Source: TOLSYN sp035539055 (GTDB lineage Bacteria > Acidobacteriota > Terriglobia > Terriglobales > Acidobacteriaceae). From it: a stretch of DNA of 64,000 nucleotides. Numbering within the stretch: the stretch's first letter is position 1; every line of letters begins with the position of its first letter. Shown piece after piece: positions 17,531-25,320 of this stretch. Both the position numbers and the translations under genes were made by a program. The notes below the pieces were generated by a model, which did no database searches, was not told the DNA's origin, and worked only from the letters and a program-made list of their open reading frames with translations. Location: contig DATLJC010000032.1 in the NCBI GenBank assembly GCA_035539055.1, positions 59,913 to 123,912 on the forward strand, in the 5' to 3' direction.

Positions 17531-18853
17531 CTAGTGACTGAGAACAGGTAATGCGTTGTGGGCGCCGTGCTGCTCGTATGGGCAGGAGCGGCCGTCAAGG
17601 TGCGCTTCAAATTCTTCGCGGAACTTCTTTACAAAGCCAATGATGGGCATAGACGCTGCGTCGCCAAGTGGACAGAAAGTTCTACCCAACATGTTTTCAG
17701 CGAGATAGCGAATATTGTCGATGTCTTTCGCCACTCCGGCACCGGCGTGAAAGCGCTTAAGACTTTTGGAGAGCCAATCCGTACCTTCGCGGCAGGGAAT
17801 ACACCATCCGCAGCTTTCGTGACGATAAAACTGAATGGTCCGGAGTGCAAATTTGACGATACAGGTTTTGTTGTCGATAACGACGATGCCGCCGGACCCG
17901 AGGAACGTCCCAGCCTTCATCATGGAATCGAAGTCGAGGTTGATGTCGATTTCATTTTCGGTGAGGCAGGGAACAGAGGAGCCGCCGGGAACCACGGCTT
18001 TCAGAACATTTCCATTAGCAATGCCGCCGCCCACTTCGTAAATTGCTTTGCGCAGATTGTAGCCGAGCGGGAGTTCATAAACTCCGGGACGCACAACGTG
18101 TCCGCTTAGGCAGAAGAGGCGGGTACCGCCGTTACGCTCCACGCCGATCTCGGCATACTGCTTTCCGCCCATCAGAATGATGTGAGGAACACTGGCGAGG
18201 GTTTCGGCGTTGTTGATGACCGTAGGGCCGCCCCAAAGTCCTACCACGGCGGGGAATGGAGGACGAATGCGGGGAACGCCGCGCTTGCCTTCCAATGACT
18301 CCATGAGAGCGGACTCTTCTCCGACCTCGTAGGCCCCGGCACCGCCATGCCAGTAAACATTCAGATCGTAGCCTGAGCCGAAGATGTTCTTGCCGCAGAA
18401 TCCGCGGGCATACGCATCGGCAATGGACTTCTGCATAATCTCCAGCAGGTAGCGATACTCGCCGCGGATGTAGATATATACATCGTGCGATCCAACGGCG
18501 ATGGCGGCGATCATCGCACCTTCGATTACGGCGTGGGGATCGTGTTCAAAGATGAGCCGATCCTTACAGGTTCCGGGCTCGCTTTCATCGCCGTTGCACA
18601 GGACGTATTTGGGCTTGGCGCTTTCCTTGGGCACGAAGGACCACTTCATGCCGGTGGGGAAGCCCGCACCACCGCGTCCGCGCAAATTGCTGGCCTTCAT
18701 TTCATTGATAATGCCGTCGGCACCAAGTTGGAGTGCCTTCTGTACGGCCTTGTAGCCGTCGAGTTCGAGATAGCGGTCGATGTTGGCCGCGCCCTGACCG
18801 AAGCGCTTGCTTACAACTTTGACCTCATCGGGATGGGAGACCAGGTTTGCCAT
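17531..18853 (-). CDS. nuoF: NADH-quinone oxidoreductase subunit F
   Basis: NuoF oxidises NADH. It binds NADH, FMN and the N3 [4Fe-4S] cluster. The 440-residue product has the glycine-rich GRGGAGFPTG motif for FMN/NADH (about residues 59-68). A second glycine-rich stretch (YWHGGAGAYEVGEESAL) follows, and the cluster motif ESCGWCIPCREG plus a later cysteine (GRTFCPLGD). Length and motif order are standard. It starts two bases after the nuoE stop. Confidence 0.97.
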   Translation of the reverse strand: MANLVSHPDEVKVVSKRFGQGAANIDRYLELDGYKAVQKALQLGADGIINEMKASNLRGRGGAGFPTGMKWSFVPKESAKPKYVLCNGDESEPGTCKDRLIFEHDPHAVIEGAMIAAIAVGSHDVYIYIRGEYRYLLEIMQKSIADAYARGFCGKNIFGSGYDLNVYWHGGAGAYEVGEESALMESLEGKRGVPRIRPPFPAVVGLWGGPTVINNAETLASVPHIILMGGKQYAEIGVERNGGTRLFCLSGHVVRPGVYELPLGYNLRKAIYEVGGGIANGNVLKAVVPGGSSVPCLTENEIDINLDFDSMMKAGTFLGSGGIVVIDNKTCIVKFALRTIQFYRHESCGWCIPCREGTDWLSKSLKRFHAGAGVAKDIDNIRYLAENMLGRTFCPLGDAASMPIIGFVKKFREEFEAHLDGRSCPYEQHGAHNALPVLSH

Positions 18854-18855
18854 GG

Positions 18856-19344
18856 CTACTGTTGGCCCGCCTTTTGCCTGTACTCATCAAGGATCTGGTC
18901 GATTCTTGACGGGGTGAGGTTCTCGTGAAACTCATAGTTGACCTGCATTGCCGGAGCCCAGGAACAGGCCCCTATGCACTCCACTTCTTCTACAGAGAAT
19001 ACTCCGTCAGGAGTGACTCCTTTATTGATAGTCACGCCCAGTTTTCCGCGCACGTGCTCCAGCATCTCTTCTCCACCGCGCAATAGGCAGCAGATGTTTG
19101 TGCAGACCTGCACGTTGAACCTGCCGCCGGGGCGGGTGCGCAGCATGGAGTAATAGCTGATCACGTTCCGCACTTCCAGAGCGGTGATATCAAGGCGCTG
19201 CGCGACTTCCTCGATGGCATTGTCGGTGAGGTAGCCAAATTCATCCTGAACATAAAGCAGGAAGGGAACCAGGAGTGAGCGCTTGACCGGATAATGCGTG
19301 AGCATGTCCGAGTAGCGCGCTTCGAGTTGTTCGCTGAATTTCAT
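18856..19344 (-). CDS. nuoE: NADH-quinone oxidoreductase subunit E
   Basis: NuoE holds the off-path [2Fe-2S] cluster N1a beside NuoF. From ATG at 19342-19344, preceded by AGAGG, the product is 162 residues. The cluster ligands are visible as C-x4-C in CTNICC and C-x3-C in CIGAC. The first motif carries an extra cysteine (ICC instead of the common LPC). The frame is open 19 codons upstream but that extension is not conserved in type. It is separated from nuoD by the unrecognised gene at 19441-19827. Confidence 0.95.
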   Translation of the reverse strand: MKFSEQLEARYSDMLTHYPVKRSLLVPFLLYVQDEFGYLTDNAIEEVAQRLDITALEVRNVISYYSMLRTRPGGRFNVQVCTNICCLLRGGEEMLEHVRGKLGVTINKGVTPDGVFSVEEVECIGACSWAPAMQVNYEFHENLTPSRIDQILDEYRQKAGQQ

Positions 19345-19440
19345 GAGCCTCTTGAACCTAATGATTGAACCTGAAACGTAGTTCGATAGTCCAAAACTCA
19401 AGCTGCTGACAATGATGAAAGCGTGCCGAACACTTCAATA

Positions 19441-19827
19441 TTAAGGTTCGAAGACCTCGTGAATCATCCATTCGGCCAGACCTGAAGGTTCCGCACACTC
19501 GCTCGGAATTCCATCCGCCTCAAAGCCATTCGGGGTATTGTGCAAGGTGCCTTCGAACGCGCGCTCGGTGCTGTTGTTCCAGACGCGGATGAAGATGGCG
19601 CCTGGAAGAGAGGTGGAATTGGCCGCCACGGTTTTGTAACCGTTCGTAACCGCTACATCCTCGCCTTTCGACGTAACCTGGAGAGGAAACTTAAAGGCGT
19701 CCGAAGTCTGCTCGTTGAACTCTTCTGCTTTTTGTTGCAACAGGTCGATGAGGTCGAGGGCAAAATCGCTCTGTCCCTCGCCCCGCTGTTCCACCGCATT
19801 CGCAAATTGAGCGCCCCAGTGATCCAA
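19441..19827 (-). CDS. Unrecognised soluble protein inside the nuo operon (orf128)
   Basis: I do not recognise this 128-residue protein. It starts MDHWGAQFANAVEQRGEG, 12 bases after the nuoD stop, on the same strand, and ends about 96 bases before nuoE. So it should be co-transcribed with complex I. It has no signal peptide, no membrane segment and no cysteine cluster (only one Cys), so it is probably cytosolic and does not carry Fe-S. The N-terminal third is helix-like and acidic, and the rest is mixed with several aromatic residues. Position suggests an accessory or assembly factor of the peripheral arm, but this is inference. It is not a remnant of NuoB or NuoI: their cysteine motifs are missing. 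Confidence 0.7.
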   Translation of the reverse strand: MDHWGAQFANAVEQRGEGQSDFALDLIDLLQQKAEEFNEQTSDAFKFPLQVTSKGEDVAVTNGYKTVAANSTSLPGAIFIRVWNNSTERAFEGTLHNTPNGFEADGIPSECAEPSGLAEWMIHEVFEP

Positions 19828-19839
19828 TTCGTCTCCGTT

Positions 19840-21057
19840 CTAGCGATCCACGTCGCCGAGGATGATATCGATGCTGCCGATAGCCGCCACCACGTCAGCG
19901 AGCAGATTGTGTTCGCACATCACTCCGATAGCGTTGAGGTTCGCGAAGGACGGGCTGCGCATGTGAACCCGGTACGGCTTCGCTGTGCCATCGCTCACTA
20001 CGTAGTATCCCATTTCGCCGCGCGGAGATTCGACGCCTTGATAGACCTCACCTTCCGGAACGGTGAATCCTTCGGTGACAATCTTGAAGTGATGGATTAA
20101 CGATTCCATCTGGGTCTTCATCTTCTCGCGATCAGGAAGCACAATCTTAGGCGCATCGGCTTTAATTGGACCGTCAGGCAGATTTGCGATGGCTTGCTTG
20201 ACCATGCTGATGGACTCACGCAGTTCGCCCATGCGTACCTGGTATCGGGCGAATACGTCTCCAGCGGTCTCTACCGGAACCTTGAACTCAAGTTTGTCGT
20301 ATCCGGCGTAGGGCATGTCGCGGCGGAGGTCCCAATCGACTCCGCTGCCCCGAGCGGTAGGGCCGCTGAGCATAAGCTCGACGGCATCCTCCTTTGCGAT
20401 AAGCGCGACTCCCTTGGTGCGTCCGATCCAGATCGGATTGTTCGTGAGCAGGTCGGAATATTGCTCGATGCGGTCCGGAAAATAAGCTGCGAAATTCTTG
20501 ACGTAATCGAGGAAGCCTAACGGCAAATCCATGGAAATGCCACCCACCCGGAAGTAGGAGGTCATCATGCGCTGGCCAGCAACCATCTCGAACATTTTGA
20601 GAATTTCTTCTCGCTCGCGGAAGCAGTAGAGGAAGACCGTCATGGCACCAATGTCCATGGCGTGAGTGCCAAGCCATACCAGGTGGGAGTTGATGCGGGT
20701 CAACTCATTCAGCATGAGCCGTATCCACATCGCACGCGGCGGAATCTCAAGCCCAAGGAGCTTTTCCACGGCTAACACGTAAGCCAGATTGTTGGACATG
20801 GGGGCGAGATAGTCGATACGGTCAGTCATGGGAATGACCTGCTGATAGAACTTTGCCTCGCAGGTCTTCTCTATTCCGGTATGAAGGTAACCGATATCCG
20901 GTTTGATACGAACGATGGTCTCTCCATCGATTTCCAGCAGGAGACGAAGCACACCGTGGGTCGAGGGGTGCTGCGGTCCCATGTTGAGAACCATGGTGCG
21001 GTCGCTACCGATTGTCTCGACGATAGGTTCGGATCGGAATTGATCAATGCTGGGCAT
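19840..21057 (-). CDS. nuoD: NADH-quinone oxidoreductase subunit D
   Basis: NuoD (49-kDa subunit) forms the quinone-binding cavity with NuoB and NuoH. From ATG at 21055-21057 the product is 405 residues. It has the GPQHPSTHGVLR motif near the N-terminus, whose histidine contacts quinone, followed by DIGYLHTGIEK and the NiFe-hydrogenase-like large-subunit fold. The ATG overlaps the nuoC stop by one base (TAATG). It is encoded separately from nuoC, not as the fused NuoCD of enterobacteria. Its structural partner NuoB is not encoded in this operon. Confidence 0.97.
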   Translation of the reverse strand: MPSIDQFRSEPIVETIGSDRTMVLNMGPQHPSTHGVLRLLLEIDGETIVRIKPDIGYLHTGIEKTCEAKFYQQVIPMTDRIDYLAPMSNNLAYVLAVEKLLGLEIPPRAMWIRLMLNELTRINSHLVWLGTHAMDIGAMTVFLYCFREREEILKMFEMVAGQRMMTSYFRVGGISMDLPLGFLDYVKNFAAYFPDRIEQYSDLLTNNPIWIGRTKGVALIAKEDAVELMLSGPTARGSGVDWDLRRDMPYAGYDKLEFKVPVETAGDVFARYQVRMGELRESISMVKQAIANLPDGPIKADAPKIVLPDREKMKTQMESLIHHFKIVTEGFTVPEGEVYQGVESPRGEMGYYVVSDGTAKPYRVHMRSPSFANLNAIGVMCEHNLLADVVAAIGSIDIILGDVDR

Positions 21058-21554
21058 TAGCGATATCCCTCGACCGGATAGTCCTTGCGCAAAGGGTGGC
21101 CTTCCCAATCGTCGGGCATCATGATGCGACGGAGGTCAGGGTGTCCCTGGAATCGAATACCGAACAGGTCAAAGACCTCTCGTTCAAAGGGCGAAGCTCC
21201 CGCCCAGAGCCCGGTGACAGATTCAACATACGGGTCGGCGCCACTGACTTTGACCTTTAAGCGGATACGTTCGCGGCGCGCATGGGAGAGTAGGGAGTAA
21301 ACCAGCTCAAAGCGCGGCTCAGAGGGAAACCAATCGAGCGCCGTGAGATCGGCCAGCACAGCGAATTGGGTGGTGCTGGATGCGCGTAAAAGCTTCAGCG
21401 CGTCAATCAGATTGAAAGAATCGACCCAAATTGTGAGTTCGTCCCGGTCGAACTTGGCCGCCTGGAGAGCGCCGGGCAATTCGGAAAGCAGGCAGGCAAC
21501 GGCCGGACGCTCCTTCAGTAGTTCAAGGTCGGTGATCGCAGGTTGTAGGGCCAT
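21057..21554 (-). CDS. nuoC: NADH-quinone oxidoreductase subunit C
   Basis: NuoC (30-kDa subunit) is a structural protein of the peripheral arm. From ATG at 21552-21554 it is 165 residues and ends with the family signature seen as ASPFEREVFDLFGIRFQGHP and later DDWEGHPLRKDYP. The frame is open 50 codons upstream, but that part lies over nuoA and is not NuoC-like. The start is five bases after the nuoA stop, where nuoB would normally lie. There is no room for nuoB. Confidence 0.96.
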   Translation of the reverse strand: MALQPAITDLELLKERPAVACLLSELPGALQAAKFDRDELTIWVDSFNLIDALKLLRASSTTQFAVLADLTALDWFPSEPRFELVYSLLSHARRERIRLKVKVSGADPYVESVTGLWAGASPFEREVFDLFGIRFQGHPDLRRIMMPDDWEGHPLRKDYPVEGYR

Positions 21555-21559
21555 GTGCT

Positions 21560-21952
21560 TCAGAGCGCCTCGTCGCGGGAAGATTTGCTCCAGTCGAGAA
21601 CGCCCTTTTTCCAAACATAGACGAAACCGACAAGAACGACCAGAATGTAAGTCATCATCTCCCAGAATCCAAACATCTTCAATGTTTTCAGCAGGATCGC
21701 CCAAGGATAGAGAAATACTGCCTCAACGTCAAAGAGGATGAAGAGCATAGCGACCAGGTAGAATTTCACGCTGAATCGCTGGCGGACATCGCCCACGGGA
21801 TCCATACCGCACTCGTAGGGCGACATCTTGCTCTTGTTCGCCTTGTGCTGACCTAGGAAATAGGACAACGTCACGATGGCGGCTGCCAAAAGGCAGGCAA
21901 TCGCGAAATGGATCAGCAGAGGTAAGTACCTTGCGAAATAGTTGTCGGTCAT
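21560..21952 (-). CDS. nuoA: NADH-quinone oxidoreductase subunit A
   Basis: NuoA is a three-helix membrane subunit at the junction of the two arms. The 130-residue product contains SPYECGMDPVGDVRQRFSVKFYLVAMLFILFDVE, the loop and second helix typical of the family, including the conserved cysteine and acidic residues. It is the first gene of the operon and is preceded by a good promoter at 21992-22021. The 5' leader of roughly 35 bases contains AGGAG-like sequence upstream of the ATG. Confidence 0.96.
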   Translation of the reverse strand: MTDNYFARYLPLLIHFAIACLLAAAIVTLSYFLGQHKANKSKMSPYECGMDPVGDVRQRFSVKFYLVAMLFILFDVEAVFLYPWAILLKTLKMFGFWEMMTYILVVLVGFVYVWKKGVLDWSKSSRDEAL

Positions 21953-21991
21953 TCTGTTAGGAGTTCACCACCCACATGTGGGGAACGGGCT

Positions 21992-22021
21992 AGTATAAAT
22001 TTTGCTTTTTAGCAGTGTCAA
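21992..22021 (-). promoter_or_regulatory. Sigma70-type promoter of the nuo operon
   Basis: Reading leftward, a perfect -35 TTGACA (22016-22021) and a -10 TATACT (21992-21997) are separated by 18 bases in an A/T-rich spacer. Transcription would start near 21985, about 33 bases before nuoA. Confidence 0.75.
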
Positions 22022-22212
22022 GCCATACTGCCATGTCTGCTGGAATTCTGCTGGAACGCATTTGGACAGTTGTACAAAAGGGAACTCGAAACCAAAGTAA
22101 TGTTGTGAACTCGTCTCCGGTACTAGACAATCCGTGTAGCTGATGTCCAAAGTCAGAACGCGGACGTGTCCTTTGGTCACGTTTGGTGGATGTGTAGCAG
22201 GATGAATTCGGC

Positions 22213-22755
22213 ATGATTTTCGGCTTCAACACAGATATTAAAGTTCGGGAAACGGTCTACCATGTCCAGACCGAACTGCGTGAGCAGGAGCGCCGATTGG
22301 AATCCCAGGTATTTGTGAGTGGGCGCTGCATCGGGAAGCGCTCCACGACGCTTCCACTGAATGCCGCCGAACAAGACACGCAGGAGATGGCCCGGGCGCA
22401 ACATCGTTGGATCGTGGAGGCAGTGCGAGAAGGCTTCGTTGACGATGTGCTGAATCAAGAATCAGCCATGGAATTGGTAGTGCAGTTTCTTGGTTCAAAG
22501 AGGGTTTCGGGCGAGGAAGTGACGCTGCGATTTCGAGTTCTGTCCGGAGGATTCATTGCTCCCTCTGCCCATATAGGAGCTCGATGGAAGATGGAATCGG
22601 GCTCAGGAAGTCTGAAAGATACCGTGACGAATGACGCTGGGGTCGCAGAAATGCATCTGGCTCTCGGGGATGGCGTTGCGGAACTGGAAGTAAGAGCGCA
22701 TCTGGATAATCGCGAAACCGTTCGACGCTTCCTTGTGAAATCCGCAAAAATGTAG
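22213..22755 (+). CDS. Conserved-looking hypothetical protein (MIFGFNTD-type)
   Basis: The 180-residue protein begins MIFGFNTDIKVRETVYHVQT, a start I associate with uncharacterised proteins in Acidobacteriota and relatives, but I cannot give a function. It has no signal peptide or membrane helix. The N-terminal half (about residues 1-90) contains an alternating strand pattern and a conserved-looking VFVSGRCIGKR. The C-terminal half (about 95-178) reads as an Ig-like or carboxypeptidase-regulatory-like beta-domain. It is divergent from nuoA and 26 bases ahead of the TPR protein gene, with which it may form an operon. Confidence 0.65.
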   Translation: MIFGFNTDIKVRETVYHVQTELREQERRLESQVFVSGRCIGKRSTTLPLNAAEQDTQEMARAQHRWIVEAVREGFVDDVLNQESAMELVVQFLGSKRVSGEEVTLRFRVLSGGFIAPSAHIGARWKMESGSGSLKDTVTNDAGVAEMHLALGDGVAELEVRAHLDNRETVRRFLVKSAKM

Positions 22756-22781
22756 GCCAGTCGCCGAGTACAATCGAGCAT

Positions 22782-23348
22782 ATGAGACTCGGAACTACAT
22801 TGGCGTTGGCGCTCGCGTGCGCGATATTGTGCGCGGCTCCTGCAATATCCCAGCAACAGGGAGTGCCAGGGCAAGTAGACGGCCCGCTTACGGAAAATCC
22901 CCAATACGAGCAGAAACCCAAGGCCAAGAAGCTTCCAGACAACAAAACACCACCGCGCAGCGATGACGAGAGCAGTAGTAACCAGACACGCCTCGACCTC
23001 TCAGCTCCGAGAGGCGACGCTTTGGCGCACCCGGATGGCGGTCACGTCGCAGACGAAGTGGTGGAACTGCACGAGTGGAATCCTTTGCGCGCGATGAAAG
23101 ATGTAGAGGTTGGCGACTACTACTACAAGGCCGGAAATTACAAAGCCGCGTTGAGCCGATACCGCGAAGCACTGCAATTTAAGCCTCACGACGCAGTTGC
23201 CACCTTCAAATTGGCGCAGACCTTGGAAAGAACGAAAGAGTTCGACGAGGCGCAGATTCGATACGGGGAGTACCTCGCGATACTCAAGGACGGACCGAGC
23301 GCTGGTGAAGCAAGAAAGGCTCTGGAACGACTCAGAAAGCAGCCTTAA
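22782..23348 (+). CDS. Secreted TPR-repeat protein
   Basis: The 188-residue product has a classical signal peptide (MRLGTTLALALACAILCAAP, cleavage likely before ISQQQG) and a low-complexity polar linker. About two tetratricopeptide repeats (residues 105-175) follow, with the usual spacing of small and aromatic residues, as in DYYYKAGNYKAALSRYREAL. Periplasmic TPR proteins are scaffolds for protein complexes. The partner is unknown. No terminator is visible between it and the preceding gene, so co-transcription is plausible. Confidence 0.75.
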   Translation: MRLGTTLALALACAILCAAPAISQQQGVPGQVDGPLTENPQYEQKPKAKKLPDNKTPPRSDDESSSNQTRLDLSAPRGDALAHPDGGHVADEVVELHEWNPLRAMKDVEVGDYYYKAGNYKAALSRYREALQFKPHDAVATFKLAQTLERTKEFDEAQIRYGEYLAILKDGPSAGEARKALERLRKQP

Positions 23349-23381
23349 AGTTGAAGTCGGCAGCCGCATTAGCGACGACGC

Positions 23382-24005
23382 TTATTTTTCCACGTGCATA
23401 AAACGGCCGCTTGTAGCATCCACGCTGACGTTTAGCTTGGCTTCATAGGCGCTTGATCCGTAGATAACGTGCCAGAGGAGTTGATTATCGCGAGCGTCGA
23501 AGTCGAGAGTGTAGAAGATGGGCTGGTTTGGGTCGGCAGCGGTCAGCTTCTGCCCGCCATGCTGTTGCGCAACCTTGAACGCCTCATCGGAATCGACCTT
23601 GAGAAACGGCGTGTCGAAAATGTGAGTGGTAGCATTGCCGGGATTGTAGGTGTCATCCGCGCCGTGCGACACACCGCGTTCGGGCGCATCCGGCCCAGCG
23701 AGGCCGCTCCACGAAAACGTTTTGCTCAGTTTTTTCGAGGGTGACGCGAAATCGGCACGCCAAAAGCCGCTCTTGCCTTCCGTGGCCGGCGATCCCTTCG
23801 TGTAGCGTGACTCCATGCGATAAGGTTTCACGTCTCCCGCGACAGCATGGGCGGAAACATAAAGTTTCTGGAAGGCTTCGCGTCCGGTAAGAAACTCGAC
23901 GGGAGCTTGGGTTTTCGCGGCTCTTGGTGGGGGATTCGAGCTGCATGAGGTAAGCGCAATGGTCCCGGCGAGCAAAGTGCTTAGAAAAAAGGTAAGCTTT
24001 GTCAT
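23382..24005 (-). CDS. Hypothetical lipoprotein
   Basis: From ATG at 24003-24005 the product is 207 residues with a type II signal peptide: MTKLTFFLSTLLAGTIALTSC, where LTSC is the lipobox, followed by SSNPPP. The open frame reaches 28 codons further upstream, but the lipoprotein signal fixes the start. The rest is a globular domain of about 160 residues with a strand-rich C-terminus (LLWHVIYGSSAYEAKLNVSVD), reminiscent of PepSY-like or substrate-binding folds. I cannot confirm a family. It is probably anchored in the inner or outer membrane facing the periplasm. Confidence 0.7.
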   Translation of the reverse strand: MTKLTFFLSTLLAGTIALTSCSSNPPPRAAKTQAPVEFLTGREAFQKLYVSAHAVAGDVKPYRMESRYTKGSPATEGKSGFWRADFASPSKKLSKTFSWSGLAGPDAPERGVSHGADDTYNPGNATTHIFDTPFLKVDSDEAFKVAQQHGGQKLTAADPNQPIFYTLDFDARDNQLLWHVIYGSSAYEAKLNVSVDATSGRFMHVEK

Positions 24006-24079
24006 GATTGGAAACATTTCCTGTCGCATAGAAGACTGAAGCATACAGCCTAGTTGATTCGACACCAGGTGAACGTGAA

Positions 24080-24607
24080 ATGGATGCATGGTTGGATCGT
24101 CTGTGTAGGGAAATCAAAGAAACGACGAAATTGTGCGAGGTCGACTGGGTTCGTGCTCCGCAAGGGTGCTGGAACAGCTCTCAAATCCTGGAACATCTGG
24201 GTCGAACCTACGGCACAACAGCCAAAATGTTGGAACTTGCCATGGGGGTCGGCGGTCCAGCACAGGTGCGTCCCGCAACTGTTTCAGAGCGGTTGGCGAA
24301 GTTAGTGGTCATCAACTTGGGCTTTCTGCCCAGGGGCGCCAAATCTCCATCTGTGGTCTTGCCCAAAGGCGATCGCGGCCCGGTCGCGCTGGAGCGCGCT
24401 CTAAACAATCTGGACCGAATGAAAACAGCAATTGCACTGGCGGAAGAGCGCTGGGGAAGCGAAGAGCCTATTGCTATGCATCCGGCACTAGGCCCGCTGA
24501 CCGCAACCCAATGGAGAAAATTCCATTACATGCATGGACATCATCATCTACGGCAGGTGCGCTCGAGGTCCGGGACCAGTGCAGGACGAGGCCTGGTCAA
24601 TCCGTAG
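24080..24607 (+). CDS. DinB-like / DUF1569 four-helix protein
   Basis: The 175-residue protein looks like the DUF1569 branch of the DinB/YfiT superfamily. It has an early helix with SSQILEHLGRTYG and a C-terminal LGPLTATQWRKFHYMHGHHHLRQ, whose histidines are the likely metal ligands with the N-terminal His. Members of this superfamily are metal-binding enzymes or thiol transferases, but the reaction for this one is unknown. Its last 11 bases overlap the 3' end of the convergent gene at 24597-25220. Confidence 0.7.
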   Translation: MDAWLDRLCREIKETTKLCEVDWVRAPQGCWNSSQILEHLGRTYGTTAKMLELAMGVGGPAQVRPATVSERLAKLVVINLGFLPRGAKSPSVVLPKGDRGPVALERALNNLDRMKTAIALAEERWGSEEPIAMHPALGPLTATQWRKFHYMHGHHHLRQVRSRSGTSAGRGLVNP

Positions 24608-25220
24608 TGTGCGGAACTCCGGCGTGGCGTGCTGCTTCCTTGGCGTCCTCAAGCCGTGAGTTCAGGCTGGTGATCAAACTCCGTTGGGTCTCAATCTGCT
24701 CGTTGAAAGAGCGCTGCTGCTGTTCATAAGTGGCAGGGTTTGGCGACACCCCAAGTGTTCGCTGGAATTCGAACGAGCTCTGTATCTGGTCGTTCTGAAG
24801 CTTTGTCAGTTGGGCGCGCGCAGTCTCGATTTGTACCCGTAAATCAGCTATGCGATCCGAATATTGCTGATTGATTTCGTTTGTGCGCTTCTGGAGTTCC
24901 AACTCCTGTGCTTCACGTGCTTTAGCTGGATCGTTCAGAGCTTTGCTCTTGCTGCTGGTTTCATCCGCTTTGGCAATGGCCCCAGTCTCGGATGCAACTT
25001 CCCCGCCTTTTTCGTTTGGAGTTTCCTTGGCCACATCGGACGGCTCCTGCGTGACGCCGTCGTGGTGGATATCGTCGTTGGTGATCACCTTGGGATGAGC
25101 TCCACTCCTCTGCCGTTCGGCACGAGACGCACGCGCAACGTCGCCCAACGACTGGGCAAAGGTGGAATTGGAGAAGGCGAATATCAGGAAAGCGCAAACG
25201 CACAGCAGTCGACTACTCAT
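24597..25220 (-). CDS. Secreted coiled-coil hypothetical protein
   Basis: From ATG at 25218-25220, preceded by GAGGTTAGGG, the product is 207 residues. A signal peptide (MSSRLLCVCAFLIFAFSNS, cleavage near TFA-QS) is followed by a polar Ser/Glu-rich segment. From about residue 100 to 195 there is a heptad-rich coiled coil with Gln, Glu, Arg and Leu repeats. It is likely a periplasmic or envelope structural protein. No family is recognised. The frame extends 31 codons upstream, but without a signal peptide. Confidence 0.65.
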   Translation of the reverse strand: MSSRLLCVCAFLIFAFSNSTFAQSLGDVARASRAERQRSGAHPKVITNDDIHHDGVTQEPSDVAKETPNEKGGEVASETGAIAKADETSSKSKALNDPAKAREAQELELQKRTNEINQQYSDRIADLRVQIETARAQLTKLQNDQIQSSFEFQRTLGVSPNPATYEQQQRSFNEQIETQRSLITSLNSRLEDAKEAARHAGVPHTTD

Positions 25221-25320
25221 AGCCCTAACCTCGTATGATTGTGCTCTGTATTGTAGCGCCCGCCCAAGAAATTGGGGGAAGAGCGAGTGCCGAAGGCGAT
25301 TACGGAGGTTCATCTCCGTC

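Noticed and set aside
19441..19827. orf128 as a degenerate NuoB or NuoI
   Set aside because: It has a single cysteine and none of the cluster motifs of either subunit.
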